Of a stretch of DNA of 40,402 nucleotides, positions 26,801 through 37,897 are shown one piece after another. A model generated the notes under the pieces. The model was not told where the DNA came from. It worked only from the letters and a program-made list of their open reading frames with translations, and did no database searches. The translations under genes were made by a program, and so were the position numbers. Positions within the stretch are counted from its first letter, which is position 1, and each line of letters opens with the position of its first letter. The stretch is from Actinomycetes bacterium (GTDB lineage: Bacteria; Actinomycetota; Actinomycetes; S36-B12), in the NCBI GenBank assembly GCA_024641635.1, contig JAHECS010000029.1:1-40402 (forward strand), written 5' to 3'.

Positions 26801-27976
26801 GTGAACAAGGACTGGCTCGAGAAGGACTTCTACGCCGTGCTCGGCGTGACGAAGGACGCGACGGCCGACGAGATCAAGAAGAAGTACCGCAAGCTGGCCC
26901 GCGAGCTGCACCCGGACAAGAACCCGGGCGACAAGGCGGCCGAGGAGCGGTTCAAGTCGGTCTCGGAGGCGTATGACGTCCTGTCCGACGACACGAAGCG
27001 CAAGGAGTACGACGAGGCCCGTTCCCTGTTCGCGGGCGGGGGGTTCCGCCCCGGCGGCGGAGGCTTCGGTGGCGGGGGCCAGCAGTACAACGTCAACGTC
27101 GAGGACCTCTTCGGCCAGGACTCGGGGGGCTTCGGCGACTTCCTCGGCGGCATCTTCAACCGCGGTCGGGGTGGGGGCAGGACCCCGCAGCCGCGTCGCG
27201 GGCAGGATCTCGAGAGCTCGCTGACCCTGTCCTTCGACGACGCCCTCGACGGTGTCACCGTGCCGCTGCGGCTGTCCAGCGAGGCACCCTGCAGCACGTG
27301 CCACGGGACGGGCGCCAAGGCCGGAACGGTGCCGCGGATGTGCCCGACCTGCGAGGGGTCCGGGCAGACGTCACGCAACGCCGGCGGCTTCGCGTTCTCC
27401 GACCCCTGCGTCACGTGCCGTGGACGCGGGCTGTTCGTCGACGACCCGTGCGCGACCTGCCACGGGTCCGGCCGAGGCCTGAGCTCGCGCACCGTGCAGG
27501 CCCGCATCCCGGCGGGCGTGCGCAACGGGGCCCGGATCCGGCTCAAGGGCAAGGGTGCTCCCGGCGAGCGTGGCGGCCCGAGCGGCGACCTGCTCGTCGA
27601 CGTGACGATCGCGCCGCATGCGGTCTTCGATCGCAAGGGCGACAACGTCACGGTGACGGTGCCGGTCACCTTCACCGAGGCGACGCTCGGCGGGGAGATC
27701 TCCGTGCCTGTTCCGCGGGGTGGCTCCGTCACCCTCAAGGTCCCGGCGGGCACCGCGAACGGCCGCACCTTCCGGGTGAGGGGCAAGGGCATCCGGCGCA
27801 AGGACGGGACGAACGGTGACCTGCTGGCCACCGTCGAGGTGACCGTGCCGCAGAACCTGTCCACCGAGGCGCGCGAGGCCCTCGAGGCCTACGCGGTCCA
27901 GACCGGCGATCACGACCCGCGCAAGGACCTGTTCACCCTGGCGCAGGGGGCGGCGCCGCCGAGGGCATCGTCATGA
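26801..27976 (+). CDS. dnaJ: Chaperone DnaJ (type I Hsp40)
   Basis: DnaJ delivers substrates to DnaK and stimulates its ATPase. The 391 residues have a J domain (8-73, with HPD at 37-39), a Gly/Phe-rich linker (about 83-125), four CxxCxGxG zinc motifs ([32 protein letters not shown]) and the C-terminal substrate-binding domain ([18 protein letters not shown]). The GTG at 26801 follows a GGACGAGGAC stretch 21 bp after grpE. The stop overlaps the hspR ATG by 4 bp, the actinobacterial dnaJ1 arrangement. Confidence 0.97.
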   Translation: MNKDWLEKDFYAVLGVTKDATADEIKKKYRKLARELHPDKNPGDKAAEERFKSVSEAYDVLSDDTKRKEYDEARSLFAGGGFRPGGGGFGGGGQQYNVNVEDLFGQDSGGFGDFLGGIFNRGRGGGRTPQPRRGQDLESSLTLSFDDALDGVTVPLRLSSEAPCSTCHGTGAKAGTVPRMCPTCEGSGQTSRNAGGFAFSDPCVTCRGRGLFVDDPCATCHGSGRGLSSRTVQARIPAGVRNGARIRLKGKGAPGERGGPSGDLLVDVTIAPHAVFDRKGDNVTVTVPVTFTEATLGGEISVPVPRGGSVTLKVPAGTANGRTFRVRGKGIRRKDGTNGDLLATVEVTVPQNLSTEAREALEAYAVQTGDHDPRKDLFTLAQGAAPPRASS

Positions 27977-28323
27977 GCGTCGAGCGGACCGGCTTCAGCA
28001 TCGCCGACGACGCGCCGGTGTACGCGATCTCGGTCGCCGCGCAGCTCGCCGGCCTGCATCCGCAGACTCTTCGTCAGTACGACCGACTGGGACTGGTCAC
28101 GCCGACCCGGGTCGGTGGGCGCAACCGCCTGTACTCGGCCAACGACATCGCCCGGCTCCGCGAGATCGCCGACCTGTCGGCGCAGGGACTGTCCCTGGAG
28201 GGGATTCGCCGGATCCTCGTGCTCCAGGAGGAGGTCAGGGTGCTGCGACTGCGACTGGAGGAGTTCCGTCGCGAGAAGACATCCACATCGCTGGTCGTCT
28301 GGCGACCGCACCGCAACAGATAG
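27973..28323 (+). CDS. hspR: Heat-shock repressor HspR (MerR family)
   Basis: HspR binds HAIR sites, together with DnaK as co-repressor in Streptomyces and mycobacteria, and shuts off its own operon. The 116 residues have a MerR winged HTH (about 16-85: [22 protein letters not shown], then [18 protein letters not shown]) and a short coiled coil ([19 protein letters not shown]). Position within dnaK-grpE-dnaJ-hspR and the HAIR at 24233-24251 make a closed feedback loop. It is translationally coupled to dnaJ. Confidence 0.96.
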   Translation: MSVERTGFSIADDAPVYAISVAAQLAGLHPQTLRQYDRLGLVTPTRVGGRNRLYSANDIARLREIADLSAQGLSLEGIRRILVLQEEVRVLRLRLEEFRREKTSTSLVVWRPHRNR

Positions 28324-28333
28324 AGGCAGGGCC

Positions 28334-30916
<2,583 letters not shown>

Positions 30917-30930
30917 CCGGGTCGGCTCGG

Positions 30931-31209
30931 TCAGGGCTGGTGGTGGCCCCGCGACGCGGTGGGGTGCTTGCGCAGTCCCGCGGCGCGAAGCGCGCGGACG
31001 ACCGTGCGCGAGTCCACCGCGACTGCCCCCTCGGCGATCGCGCAGTCGCGCAGCTCGTCGGTGATGTCGTAGTGATCGCCCTGGAAGGCACGCTGCGGGA
31101 TGCCGAGGCGCGCCGCGAAGTCGTGCAGCTCGATGGTCGAGGTGTCGCTCACGAGGTGCGCCCACAGGCGTCCGCGCCATGGCCAGATGGCATCGTCGAC
31201 GAGGATCAT
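30931..31209 (-). CDS. DUF4031-family small protein
   Basis: 92 residues. It begins MILVDDAIWPWRGRLWAHLVSD and contains FAARLGIPQRAFQGDHYDI and a conserved-looking AVAVDSRTVVRALR end. This matches my memory of DUF4031, small cytoplasmic proteins of unknown function. The start overlaps the stop of the aminotransferase gene by 4 bp, so the two are co-transcribed. Its stop is only 14 bp from the convergent clpB stop, leaving no room for separate terminators. Confidence 0.85.
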   Translation of the reverse strand: MILVDDAIWPWRGRLWAHLVSDTSTIELHDFAARLGIPQRAFQGDHYDITDELRDCAIAEGAVAVDSRTVVRALRAAGLRKHPTASRGHHQP

Positions 31210-32414
31210 CGTGCGTCCAGTCCAGCGGAGCCGAGGCGGTCGAGTGCGTCCCTGAGCACCGACTCCTGCTTGCAGAACGCCCAGCGCACGTAGGGCGCTC
31301 CGACGGACTCGTCGTCGCAGAACGCCTGATGCGGGATCGCCACGACGCCCGCGCGTCCCGGCAGCGTCCGGCAGAACTCCAGACCGTCGGAGTACCCGAG
31401 GCCACGCACGTCGGTCGTCACGAAGTAGGTCCCCTGGGTGGCGACGACGCTCAGTCCCAGGTCGGCAAGCCCGGCGCTGAGCAGGTCGCGCTTGGCCGCC
31501 AGGTCGGCCCGGAAGTCCTCGAAGTACTCGTCAGGAAGCCCGAGGCCGTGGGCCATCGCGTACTGGAACGGCCCGCCGGACACGTAGGACAGGTGCTGTC
31601 GCACGACTCGAACGGCGGCGATGAGCTCCCTCGGGCCGGTCGCCCAGCCCACCTTCCAGCCGGTGAAGGAGAAGGTCTTGCCACCCGACCCCACGGTGAC
31701 GGTGCGGTCCCACATGCCTGGCAGGGTGGCTAGCGGGACGTGGCGACTCGCGTCGAACCACAGGTGCTCGTAGGCCTCGTCGGCGATGACCAGCACGTCG
31801 TTGTCGATCGCGATCCGGGCGACCTCGGCCAGCTCGGCGGGGGTGAAGACGACGCCCGTCGGGTTGTGCGGGGAGTTCAGCAGGATGAGCCGGGTCCGAG
31901 GGGTCACGACCTCCCGGAGGCGGTCAAGATCGGGACGCAGTGCGGGGCCGGCCATCGGCACGCCGACGCGGACGCCGCGCGCGAGGGACACTCCGGCCGC
32001 GTAGATGTCGAACCACGGCTCGAACAGGACGACCTCGTCGCCGTCGTCGACAAGGGCCAGCAGGGCGGCCTGGATGACCTCCGAGGCGCCGGTGCCGACC
32101 ACCACCTCCGAGGCAGGGTCGACCTCGAGGCCGTAGAACCGCCGCTGGTGGACGGCGATCGCCTCGCGCAGCAGGGGGAGTCCGTGCGGAGGCGGGTACT
32201 GGTTGCCCCGACCGTCCTGGATGGCCGCCTTGGCGACGTCCTTGAGCTCCTGCGGCCCGTCCGTGTCCGGGAACCCCTGACCGAGGTTGACGGCCCCCAC
32301 CTCGAGCGCGAGGGTCGACATCTCCGCGAAGATCGAGGTCGTGTGCTCGGCCATCCGTGGCACGAGGAGCCGCCTGGCCCCGGTCCGCGTGTCGGTGGGC
32401 CGGCTCGGGGACAT
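31206..32414 (-). CDS. PLP-dependent class I/II aminotransferase (DapC-like)
   Basis: 402 residues of fold-type I aminotransferase. Pyridoxal phosphate binds at Lys246 (VGSGGKTFSFTGWKVGW), with N184 in SPHNPTG and D212/Y215 in ADEAYEHL; the C-terminal Arg is in RWAFCK. It closely resembles, from memory, mycobacterial DapC (N-succinyldiaminopimelate aminotransferase) and kynurenine/methionine aminotransferases, including VNLGQGFPD and LSYVSGGPFQ. Substrate cannot be chosen from sequence. ATG 32414 is preferred: a TACCGT hexamer ends 6 nt upstream, pointing to leaderless translation. The frame is open further upstream, but only antisense to the neighbouring flavoprotein gene. ATG 32354 (MAEHTTSIFAEM) is a shorter option. 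Confidence 0.9.
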   Translation of the reverse strand: MSPSRPTDTRTGARRLLVPRMAEHTTSIFAEMSTLALEVGAVNLGQGFPDTDGPQELKDVAKAAIQDGRGNQYPPPHGLPLLREAIAVHQRRFYGLEVDPASEVVVGTGASEVIQAALLALVDDGDEVVLFEPWFDIYAAGVSLARGVRVGVPMAGPALRPDLDRLREVVTPRTRLILLNSPHNPTGVVFTPAELAEVARIAIDNDVLVIADEAYEHLWFDASRHVPLATLPGMWDRTVTVGSGGKTFSFTGWKVGWATGPRELIAAVRVVRQHLSYVSGGPFQYAMAHGLGLPDEYFEDFRADLAAKRDLLSAGLADLGLSVVATQGTYFVTTDVRGLGYSDGLEFCRTLPGRAGVVAIPHQAFCDDESVGAPYVRWAFCKQESVLRDALDRLGSAGLDAR

Positions 32415-32417
32415 GCG

Positions 32418-32469
32418 GGAACGGTAGCGCGACGGCGGTCCGGGTCCCCGCTGTCCTCGATACCGTTCC
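32418..32469. promoter_or_regulatory. Divergent promoter pair with inverted TACCGTTCC repeats
   Basis: GGAACGGTA (32418-32426) and TACCGTTCC (32461-32469) form a perfect 9-bp inverted repeat in the 58-bp spacer. Each half contains TACCGT reading toward its own gene, 6 nt before the ATG at 32414 and 6 nt before the GTG at 32473. Both genes thus fit leaderless -10 promoters. Because the whole repeat extends past the hexamers, it could also be an operator covering both. Confidence 0.5.
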
Positions 32470-32472
32470 GAC

Positions 32473-33609
32473 GTGACCTCCTCCCGCGGCTTCCCCGCCG
32501 TCGATCCGGTCGGACCTGCCGTCCCGGGGGCCGCACTGTCGGATCGCCGTGACGTCATCGAGGCCGTGGCGGCACAGGCGTCGGTGGCGGACTCCACTGG
32601 TGTGAGCCGGAGTGTCATCGACGCGCTGGCCGCGGCCGGGCTGCTGGGGACGGCCCTCGCCCCCGCGGAGCAGCGTGAGCTGTCGGAGCTGCTGTCCGGC
32701 GCCGACGCCTCCACGTGGTTCTGCTGGGTCCAGCACCAGACGCCGCTGCGCACCCTCGAGGGGAATGTGGCGGGCCTGCGCGAGGGTGCGTCCGAACCAC
32801 TCCAGCGGGACCTCCTGCCGGGACTTCGGGCGGGACGCCTCCTCGGCGCGGTGGCCTTCGCCCACGTTCGGCGTCCCGGCCCGCCCAACCCGGTCGCCAC
32901 GCGCATCCCCGGCGGCTGGCGACTGGACGGTCGGTTGGACTGGGTCACGTCGTGGGACATCGCCGATGTCGTGATGGTCATGGCCCAGGGGTCCGGACCG
33001 GACGCGGACGCCCTTGTCTGCTGCTACCTGGCGGCGGGCAGCGCCGCAGCGCCGGTTCCGGGCGTCCGACCCGGTCCACCGTTGGAACTCCTGGCGATGT
33101 CGGGCACGCATACCCGGCCGGTGCAGCTCGATGCCGTGGAGGTGTCCGATGACCGAGTCGGTGCCGTCCTGGATCGAGAGGCATGGCTGGCGGTCGACGC
33201 GGTACGGACGGCAGATGCGAACCCGGCGGCGTTCGGCGTCGCCCGCGGCGCCATCGCTGAGCTGCACGCGCTGGCCCGGCATCGGCAGGACGAGGGCATG
33301 TCGGCGCTCGCCGACGCGCTCGCAGACCGGTGCCGCGAGGTGCGAGGTCGCGCATACTCCCTGGCGGACGAGGATGGCCCCCTGCACAGTCGTCTCGAGG
33401 CCCGTGCTGACTCCCTGGACCTCGCGATCACCTCGACGACGGCCGTCGTCACCGCGCGTTCCGGCGCCGCGATGCAACGAGGCAGCTCGGCCGAACGGCG
33501 CGTCCGCGAGGCGATGTTCCTCCTCGTGCAGGCGCAGACGAAGGCCACCAGGGATGCGTCCCTGCAGCTCATGCGGGCGCGCGCGTCGGGACCAGCCGAC
33601 CTACAGTGA
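32473..33609 (+). CDS. Acyl-CoA-dehydrogenase-like flavoprotein
   Basis: 378 residues. The N-terminal helical region (RDVIEAVAAQASVADSTGVSRSVIDALAAAGLLG), the central beta domain (GAVAFAHVRRPGPPNP, GGWRLDGRLDWVTSWDIADVV) and the C-terminal helical bundle ending in ATRDASLQLMRAR are those of the acyl-CoA dehydrogenase superfamily, closer to its monooxygenase and hydroxylase branch (the GxxxSGxDxAD-like DWVTSWDIADV stretch). I could not place a catalytic Glu. FAD- or FMN-dependent oxidation of an unknown substrate is inferred. The GTG start has no ribosome site but sits 6 nt after TACCGT. The hydrolase gene begins 4 bp after its stop. Confidence 0.8.
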   Translation: MTSSRGFPAVDPVGPAVPGAALSDRRDVIEAVAAQASVADSTGVSRSVIDALAAAGLLGTALAPAEQRELSELLSGADASTWFCWVQHQTPLRTLEGNVAGLREGASEPLQRDLLPGLRAGRLLGAVAFAHVRRPGPPNPVATRIPGGWRLDGRLDWVTSWDIADVVMVMAQGSGPDADALVCCYLAAGSAAAPVPGVRPGPPLELLAMSGTHTRPVQLDAVEVSDDRVGAVLDREAWLAVDAVRTADANPAAFGVARGAIAELHALARHRQDEGMSALADALADRCREVRGRAYSLADEDGPLHSRLEARADSLDLAITSTTAVVTARSGAAMQRGSSAERRVREAMFLLVQAQTKATRDASLQLMRARASGPADLQ

Positions 33610-33612
33610 GGT

Positions 33613-34575
33613 ATGGCTCGTCTCCGCGCTTGGTTCGTGTTCGTCGTCGCGGCGGTGGCCGTGGTGACCGGTGCGGCGCCCGCGGCGGCGGTCCCAACCG
33701 TCGATCGCGACGAGGTCTCCCTCGAGGCCCTGATGTCGACACCACTCGACGGCAAGGACCTGACGATCCGGCGAAAGCTCGGCTCGACTTCGGCCTACAC
33801 GCGGTATGCGATCGCCTACCGCGGAGCCGGCCTGCGGATCACCGGGATCATGAACGTGCCCCGCGGACGGGGACCGTTCCCTGTGGTCGTTCTCGCCCAC
33901 GGGTACATCGATCCCGACACCTACTGGAGTGGACAGGGATTCCGGCGCGAGCAGGATGCCCTCGCCCGGAACGGATACGTGGCGCTGCACGTCGACTACC
34001 GCAATCACGCCGGGTCCACCGACGACCCGGACAACGACCTGACGATGCGGCTCGGCTACGCGCAGGACGTGCTGAACGCGGCGGTCGCCGTCCGTTCCTC
34101 CGACCTGCGGTTCATCGACGGGGAGCGGATCGCCGTCCTCGGCCGCTCCATGGGCGGCAGCGTCACGTTCAACGCGCTCGTGGCCCGACCGGGCATCTTT
34201 GACGCTGCCGTCGTCTACGCGTCGACCAGCACGGACGCGGTCGACAACTTCGACCGATGGCAGCGCGACGACGACCGACTGCGGCGGACGATCTTCCGGG
34301 CGCACGGTTCGCCGTCCGCGAATCCGGCCTTCTGGCGCGGGATCTCAGCGGTCAACTACGTCGATCGGATCACCGAGCCGGTGCTGATGTTCCACGGCGC
34401 CCGCGACGAGAGCTGCCCGATCCGGTGGGCCCGAGCCACCTCCCGCGCCCTGGCTGCTGCCGATGTCGACGTGAGGCTGGTCGAGTACCCCCGCGCGGGG
34501 CACTACATGTATGGGGAGTGGCCGGATTCGATGCGTCGGACCCTGGCCTTCCTGGACCGGCACCTCGAACGGTGA
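33613..34575 (+). CDS. Secreted alpha/beta-hydrolase (prolyl-oligopeptidase S9-like)
   Basis: 320 residues. A signal peptide (1 to about 26, ending PAAA) is followed by an alpha/beta-hydrolase domain. The catalytic triad is visible as Ser179 in GRSMGG, Asp265 in HGARDE and His297 in AGHYMYGEW; the oxyanion region is AHGYID (95-100). The order and RRKLGSTSAYTRYAIAYRGAGL lead resemble S9 family peptidases and dienelactone-hydrolase-like esterases. Substrate unknown; likely acts outside the membrane. TACAGT (33602-33607) lies 5 nt before the ATG, and GAGG could also serve as a weak ribosome site. It follows the flavoprotein gene by 3 bp and is convergent with the protease gene. Confidence 0.87.
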   Translation: MARLRAWFVFVVAAVAVVTGAAPAAAVPTVDRDEVSLEALMSTPLDGKDLTIRRKLGSTSAYTRYAIAYRGAGLRITGIMNVPRGRGPFPVVVLAHGYIDPDTYWSGQGFRREQDALARNGYVALHVDYRNHAGSTDDPDNDLTMRLGYAQDVLNAAVAVRSSDLRFIDGERIAVLGRSMGGSVTFNALVARPGIFDAAVVYASTSTDAVDNFDRWQRDDDRLRRTIFRAHGSPSANPAFWRGISAVNYVDRITEPVLMFHGARDESCPIRWARATSRALAAADVDVRLVEYPRAGHYMYGEWPDSMRRTLAFLDRHLER

Positions 34576-34579
34576 CGGT

Positions 34580-36052
34580 CTACCGGCGAGCCTTCACCCG
34601 GACGGGCGCGGATTCGATCGCGCCGTAGGCGTTCTCCGCACGGACTCGGCATGCGTAGCGCGTGGGCCTGAGTCCGGACACCACGACGCGGCCCGCCGTG
34701 ATGTCGGACGTGAGCTCGGGGCCGCCGGCGACCGGCGTGCACACAACGCGGTTCGAGGTGAGGTCGCCGCCGTCGGAGGTGCTCGGCGTGACTCGCAGGA
34801 CGGCCCGACCGGACCGCAGGGCCGTCGCCCTGATGATGCGTCCGGCCGTCGGCACGGGGAGCGGCGTCGCCTCGACGGGGCCGGCCACCGGTGAGTTGCC
34901 CAGGGCGTTCCCGGAGATCCCGGTGACCTGGTACGTCGTGCCGTTCACCAGGCCGTCGACCGTGCAGCTGGACGCGGCAACGGGGCGTGCGCCCGTGGAG
35001 CAGTTCCAGACCTGACCGGTCGCGGGGTCGACCACGGACGCGGCGAAGGCGGTGACCTTGCTGCCGTCGGGTGCGGCGGAGAACCCGATGATGAGCTGGC
35101 CGGACCGCGGCGCGGCGGTGAGCGAGGGCGGCTGTGACGGTGCCACCTCGAGCGGCGGGATGGCGTTGTTGCTGGAGAGGAACGCGAGCTCGGACGCGAT
35201 GCGCGTGTACACCCCGGGGAAGCGGCTTGCGCACGCCTCCCCCCAGCTGACAACGCCGATCAGTCGAGCGGCTGCTCCCTCGCGTGCGATGAGCGGACCA
35301 CCGGAGTCCCCCTGACAGCTGTCGATCACCTCGCCGGCCGGTGTGGCGCCGGCCGCGCACACCATGAACCGCGCATTGGCCTCGGTCGGGTCGAAGCCGT
35401 TGAACGTGACGCCGTTCAGGATGAACTTCTGCTCCTGCCCGCAGGAGGCATCGGGGAAGATCACCACCTGGGCGATCCGGAACGTCGACGGGAACTCCTT
35501 GCCGGAGGTGGACGTGTTTCCCCACCCGGCAACGCGCACCGTCTCGCCGGGCGCGGTCAGCGCGACCGCCTCGTCGGCCGAGACAGGGCGGAGCAGACGG
35601 ACCCCGGTGACGGGCTCGGCCAGCGTGAGGATGGCGATGTCGTTGACGGCCGTGCGCCGCACGTAGTCAGGGTTCGTTGTGACGCGCGCCACCGAGACGA
35701 TGCGGAGGTCGGGATCGCGAAGATCGGGGCCGACACCGACCAGGATCGAGCTGGCGGTGCGCTGATCACCGGTCTTCTGGTCGATGATGCAGTGCGCTGC
35801 CGTGACGACGGTCGTGGGCGTGGTCAGCGTCCCGCCGCAGAACTGGGCCTGGAAGGCGCCGCTCTCGACGAGCCGGTCCGATGAGAGGAGCGAGACGAGG
35901 AACGGGTACTGCTCGGCTGGTGCCGGATCGCCGTTGATGATCTGGGGTGCCACCGTCGGAGCCGCACTGGCAACCGGGGCTCCGGTCAGGGCGACCGCCA
36001 CCGCCGCCGCGGTGGCGAACCACAGCCGCGCATTCGCCCATCCTGCCCTCAC
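34580..36052 (-). CDS. Secreted trypsin-like serine protease with two C-terminal FN3-like domains
   Basis: 490 residues. A signal peptide (1 to about 30, ending ASA) and a short propeptide precede IINGD (38-42), where activation cleavage would fall. The S1 triad is His87 (TAAHC), Asp138 (NDIAILTL) and Ser250 (GDSGGPL); Asp244 at the base of the S1 pocket predicts cleavage after Arg/Lys. Two FN3-like domains follow (about 302-397 and 400-490), perhaps for substrate or surface binding. The start is GTG 36052, 6 nt after TAGCGT, again a leaderless pattern. Substrate unknown. Confidence 0.92.
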   Translation of the reverse strand: MRAGWANARLWFATAAAVAVALTGAPVASAAPTVAPQIINGDPAPAEQYPFLVSLLSSDRLVESGAFQAQFCGGTLTTPTTVVTAAHCIIDQKTGDQRTASSILVGVGPDLRDPDLRIVSVARVTTNPDYVRRTAVNDIAILTLAEPVTGVRLLRPVSADEAVALTAPGETVRVAGWGNTSTSGKEFPSTFRIAQVVIFPDASCGQEQKFILNGVTFNGFDPTEANARFMVCAAGATPAGEVIDSCQGDSGGPLIAREGAAARLIGVVSWGEACASRFPGVYTRIASELAFLSSNNAIPPLEVAPSQPPSLTAAPRSGQLIIGFSAAPDGSKVTAFAASVVDPATGQVWNCSTGARPVAASSCTVDGLVNGTTYQVTGISGNALGNSPVAGPVEATPLPVPTAGRIIRATALRSGRAVLRVTPSTSDGGDLTSNRVVCTPVAGGPELTSDITAGRVVVSGLRPTRYACRVRAENAYGAIESAPVRVKARR

Positions 36053-36058
36053 GGGACC

Positions 36059-36068
36059 ACGCTACGTT
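36059..36068. promoter_or_regulatory. Symmetric double -10 element between protease and SDR genes
   Basis: ACGCTACGTT reads TAGCGT leftward and TACGTT rightward, sharing the TA at 36063-36064. The leftward hexamer is 6 nt from the protease GTG (leaderless). The rightward one would give a leader of about 50 nt for the SDR gene, which does have a Shine-Dalgarno. Confidence 0.5.
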
Positions 36069-36127
36069 GGGATCCCGCCTCAGGCAGCGTCGGGGCGGCA
36101 TCCATGCGACGACATCCAGGAGAGGTC

Positions 36128-36910
36128 ATGCCCACAGCCCTGGTCACGGGACCGACATCGGGCATCGGACGCGGTTTCGCCGACGCGTTCGCGCGGAAGG
36201 GCTTCGATCTCGTCCTCGTGGCGCGGGACCGGGAGCGCCTCCGCGGGCTGGCCGACGAGCTGACGGTGCAGTACGGGGTCGGCTGCGAGCTCATGCCCGC
36301 CGACCTGTCGGACCGAGCCGACGTCGATCGGGTCGCGGCGCGGCTTGCCGACCGCGACCGTCCCGTGTCCGCGCTGGTGAACAACGCCGGCTTCGGACTC
36401 AACCGCTCGTTCCTCGGCGGGTCAGTGGAGGACGAGCAGCGTTCAATGGATGTGCTTGTCACGGCCGTGATGCGCCTGACCCACGCAGCGGTACCGGGGA
36501 TGGTCGAGCGTGGCACCGGGATGGTCGTCAACGTCAGCAGCGTCGCGGGCTGGATCACTGGGGGTACGTACTCGGCGGCCAAGTCCTGGGTCACCGTGTT
36601 CAGCGAGAGCCTCGCCCAGGAACTCGATGGCTCGGGAGTCCGGGTGACGGCCGTGTGCCCGGGCTTCACGCACACCGAGTTCCACCAGCGCGCCGGGATC
36701 GACATGACAGCGATCCCGGAGTTCATGTGGCTCGACGTCGACCAGGTCGTGTCACAGACGATGCGTGATCTGGCGCGCGGGCGCCCGGTGAGCGTCGCGG
36801 GGGTCCATTACAAGGCGGCGTCGGCATTCCTTCGGCATGGCCCACGGGCGTTGGCGCGGTTGACGACCGCGTCGCGTCGCCGCAACCCTCGCTTCGGTGC
36901 CCGGGACTAG
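36128..36910 (+). CDS. Short-chain dehydrogenase/reductase
   Basis: 260 residues of classical SDR. The NAD(P)-binding TGPTSGIGR is at 7-15, NNAG at 85-88 and the catalytic Ser138, Tyr148 and Lys152 in NVSSVAGWITGGTYSAAK. Arg33 in VARDRERL suggests NADP preference. Substrate unknown. ATG 36128 is chosen: AGGAG (36118-36122) lies 5 nt upstream and the residues MPTALVTGPTSGIGR fit the family; an in-frame ATG at 36104 would put eight residues before that. The stop overlaps the stop of the next, convergent gene within CTAG. Confidence 0.92.
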   Translation: MPTALVTGPTSGIGRGFADAFARKGFDLVLVARDRERLRGLADELTVQYGVGCELMPADLSDRADVDRVAARLADRDRPVSALVNNAGFGLNRSFLGGSVEDEQRSMDVLVTAVMRLTHAAVPGMVERGTGMVVNVSSVAGWITGGTYSAAKSWVTVFSESLAQELDGSGVRVTAVCPGFTHTEFHQRAGIDMTAIPEFMWLDVDQVVSQTMRDLARGRPVSVAGVHYKAASAFLRHGPRALARLTTASRRRNPRFGARD

Positions 36911-37329
36911 ACGTCTTCCGCTCGCCAGGTCGCGAGCTGCGAGCTGCCGATCAGCCGCCAGCCACGGAGCCGGGCCTGGGCCCCGACCCAGCCGTCCTCG
37001 TCGGAGACGACCGTGACCGGGGCGTCGGGCCAGGAGTCGTTGACGACCGGCAGCTCCGGCTCGACGAGCACGTAGTGCGTCACGCGTCGGTGTGCGCTCC
37101 TCTGCGCGAGAGCCACCGCGGGCAGGAGCAGAGCGTCTGCGCCCGACGCCACGATGACCAGCGGGGGCTCGGGCGCGACGACCGCGATCGCTGCGCAGAC
37201 GCGTGCGGCCAGGGAGGCCTCCGGCCCCTCGACGGGCTGTATCCGGACCACGGTGGTGTCCTCCGCGCCGAGGCTGGAGGCCAGCTCGGGATCGTGGCCG
37301 GTACCAGGCAGCAGGAGGACGGTCGCCAC
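36907..37329 (-). CDS. Small alpha/beta-fold protein, hydrolase-like but without a nucleophile elbow
   Basis: About 140 residues. It opens with a strand and turn LLLPGTGHD and has a second strand PPLVIVASGADALLLPAVAL, which looks like a shortened alpha/beta-hydrolase core; the usual GxSxG is replaced by ASGAD, so catalysis is doubtful. I do not recognise the family. GTG 37329 (MATVLLLPGTG) is preferred over GTG 37338 because a TAGGGT -10 hexamer (37337-37342) overlaps the latter and stands 7 nt before the former. It is divergent from pyrE and convergent with the SDR gene. Confidence 0.72.
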   Translation of the reverse strand: MATVLLLPGTGHDPELASSLGAEDTTVVRIQPVEGPEASLAARVCAAIAVVAPEPPLVIVASGADALLLPAVALAQRSAHRRVTHYVLVEPELPVVNDSWPDAPVTVVSDEDGWVGAQARLRGWRLIGSSQLATWRAEDV

Positions 37330-37336
37330 CCCGCAC

Positions 37337-37346
37337 ACCCTAGGCT
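37337..37346. promoter_or_regulatory. Symmetric double -10 element between alpha/beta protein and pyrE
   Basis: ACCCTAGGCT reads TAGGGT leftward and TAGGCT rightward, sharing TA at 37341-37342. The two start codons (37329 and 37353) lie 7 and 6 nt from their hexamers. Only 23 bp separate the genes, so both must be leaderless if this is the promoter. Confidence 0.6.
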
Positions 37347-37352
37347 GCTCGC

Positions 37353-37895
37353 ATGCCGAGTGATGCGTGGAACCAGCTCCGCGACGAGATCGTTCAGAAG
37401 GCCGTCGTCCGGGGGAAGGTGATCCTCTCCAGCGGGCGGGAGGCCGACTACTACGTCGACCTGCGGAGGGTGACCCTGGACTCGGTGGCGGCGCCGCTGG
37501 TCGGGCGCGTGATGCGCGAGCTGACTGCGGACTGGGACTACGCCGCCGTGGGCGGCCTGACCCTCGGCGCGGACCCGGTCGCCACCGCGATGCTGCATGA
37601 CGCCGACCGTTCCGGACACGCTCTGGATGCCTTCGTCGTCCGCAAGAGTGAGAAGCAGCACGGGCTCCAGCGGCGGATCGAGGGCCCGGACGTCGCGGGC
37701 AGACGCGTGCTCGCGGTCGAGGACACGTCCACCACGGGCGGATCGGTGCTGACCGCCGTCGACGCCCTGCTCGACGCTGGCGCGGTGATCGCAGGTGTCG
37801 CCGTCATCGTCGACCGTGGAGCCGGAGCGGCGATCGTCGAGCGTGGCCTCGAGTATCGGGCGGCCTACTCGCTCGCCGATCTCGGCCTGGAGTAG
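37353..37895 (+). CDS. pyrE: Orotate phosphoribosyltransferase
   Basis: PyrE joins orotate to PRPP to give OMP, the fifth step of pyrimidine synthesis, in the cytoplasm. The 180 residues have the orotate-binding start (LSSGREADYYVDLRR), VGGLTLGADPVA, the flexible-loop FVVRKSEKQHG and the PRPP motif VLAVEDTSTTGGS (119-131). Length is normal. The ATG lies 6 nt after TAGGCT, with no Shine-Dalgarno. Its stop is 2 bp from that of the convergent DedA gene. Confidence 0.95.
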   Translation: MPSDAWNQLRDEIVQKAVVRGKVILSSGREADYYVDLRRVTLDSVAAPLVGRVMRELTADWDYAAVGGLTLGADPVATAMLHDADRSGHALDAFVVRKSEKQHGLQRRIEGPDVAGRRVLAVEDTSTTGGSVLTAVDALLDAGAVIAGVAVIVDRGAGAAIVERGLEYRAAYSLADLGLE

Positions 37896-37897
37896 CG

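Noticed and set aside
28115-28333. N-terminal extension of clpB into hspR
   Set aside because: The Clp N-domain begins at ATG 28334; the upstream stretch is out-of-frame hspR sequence.
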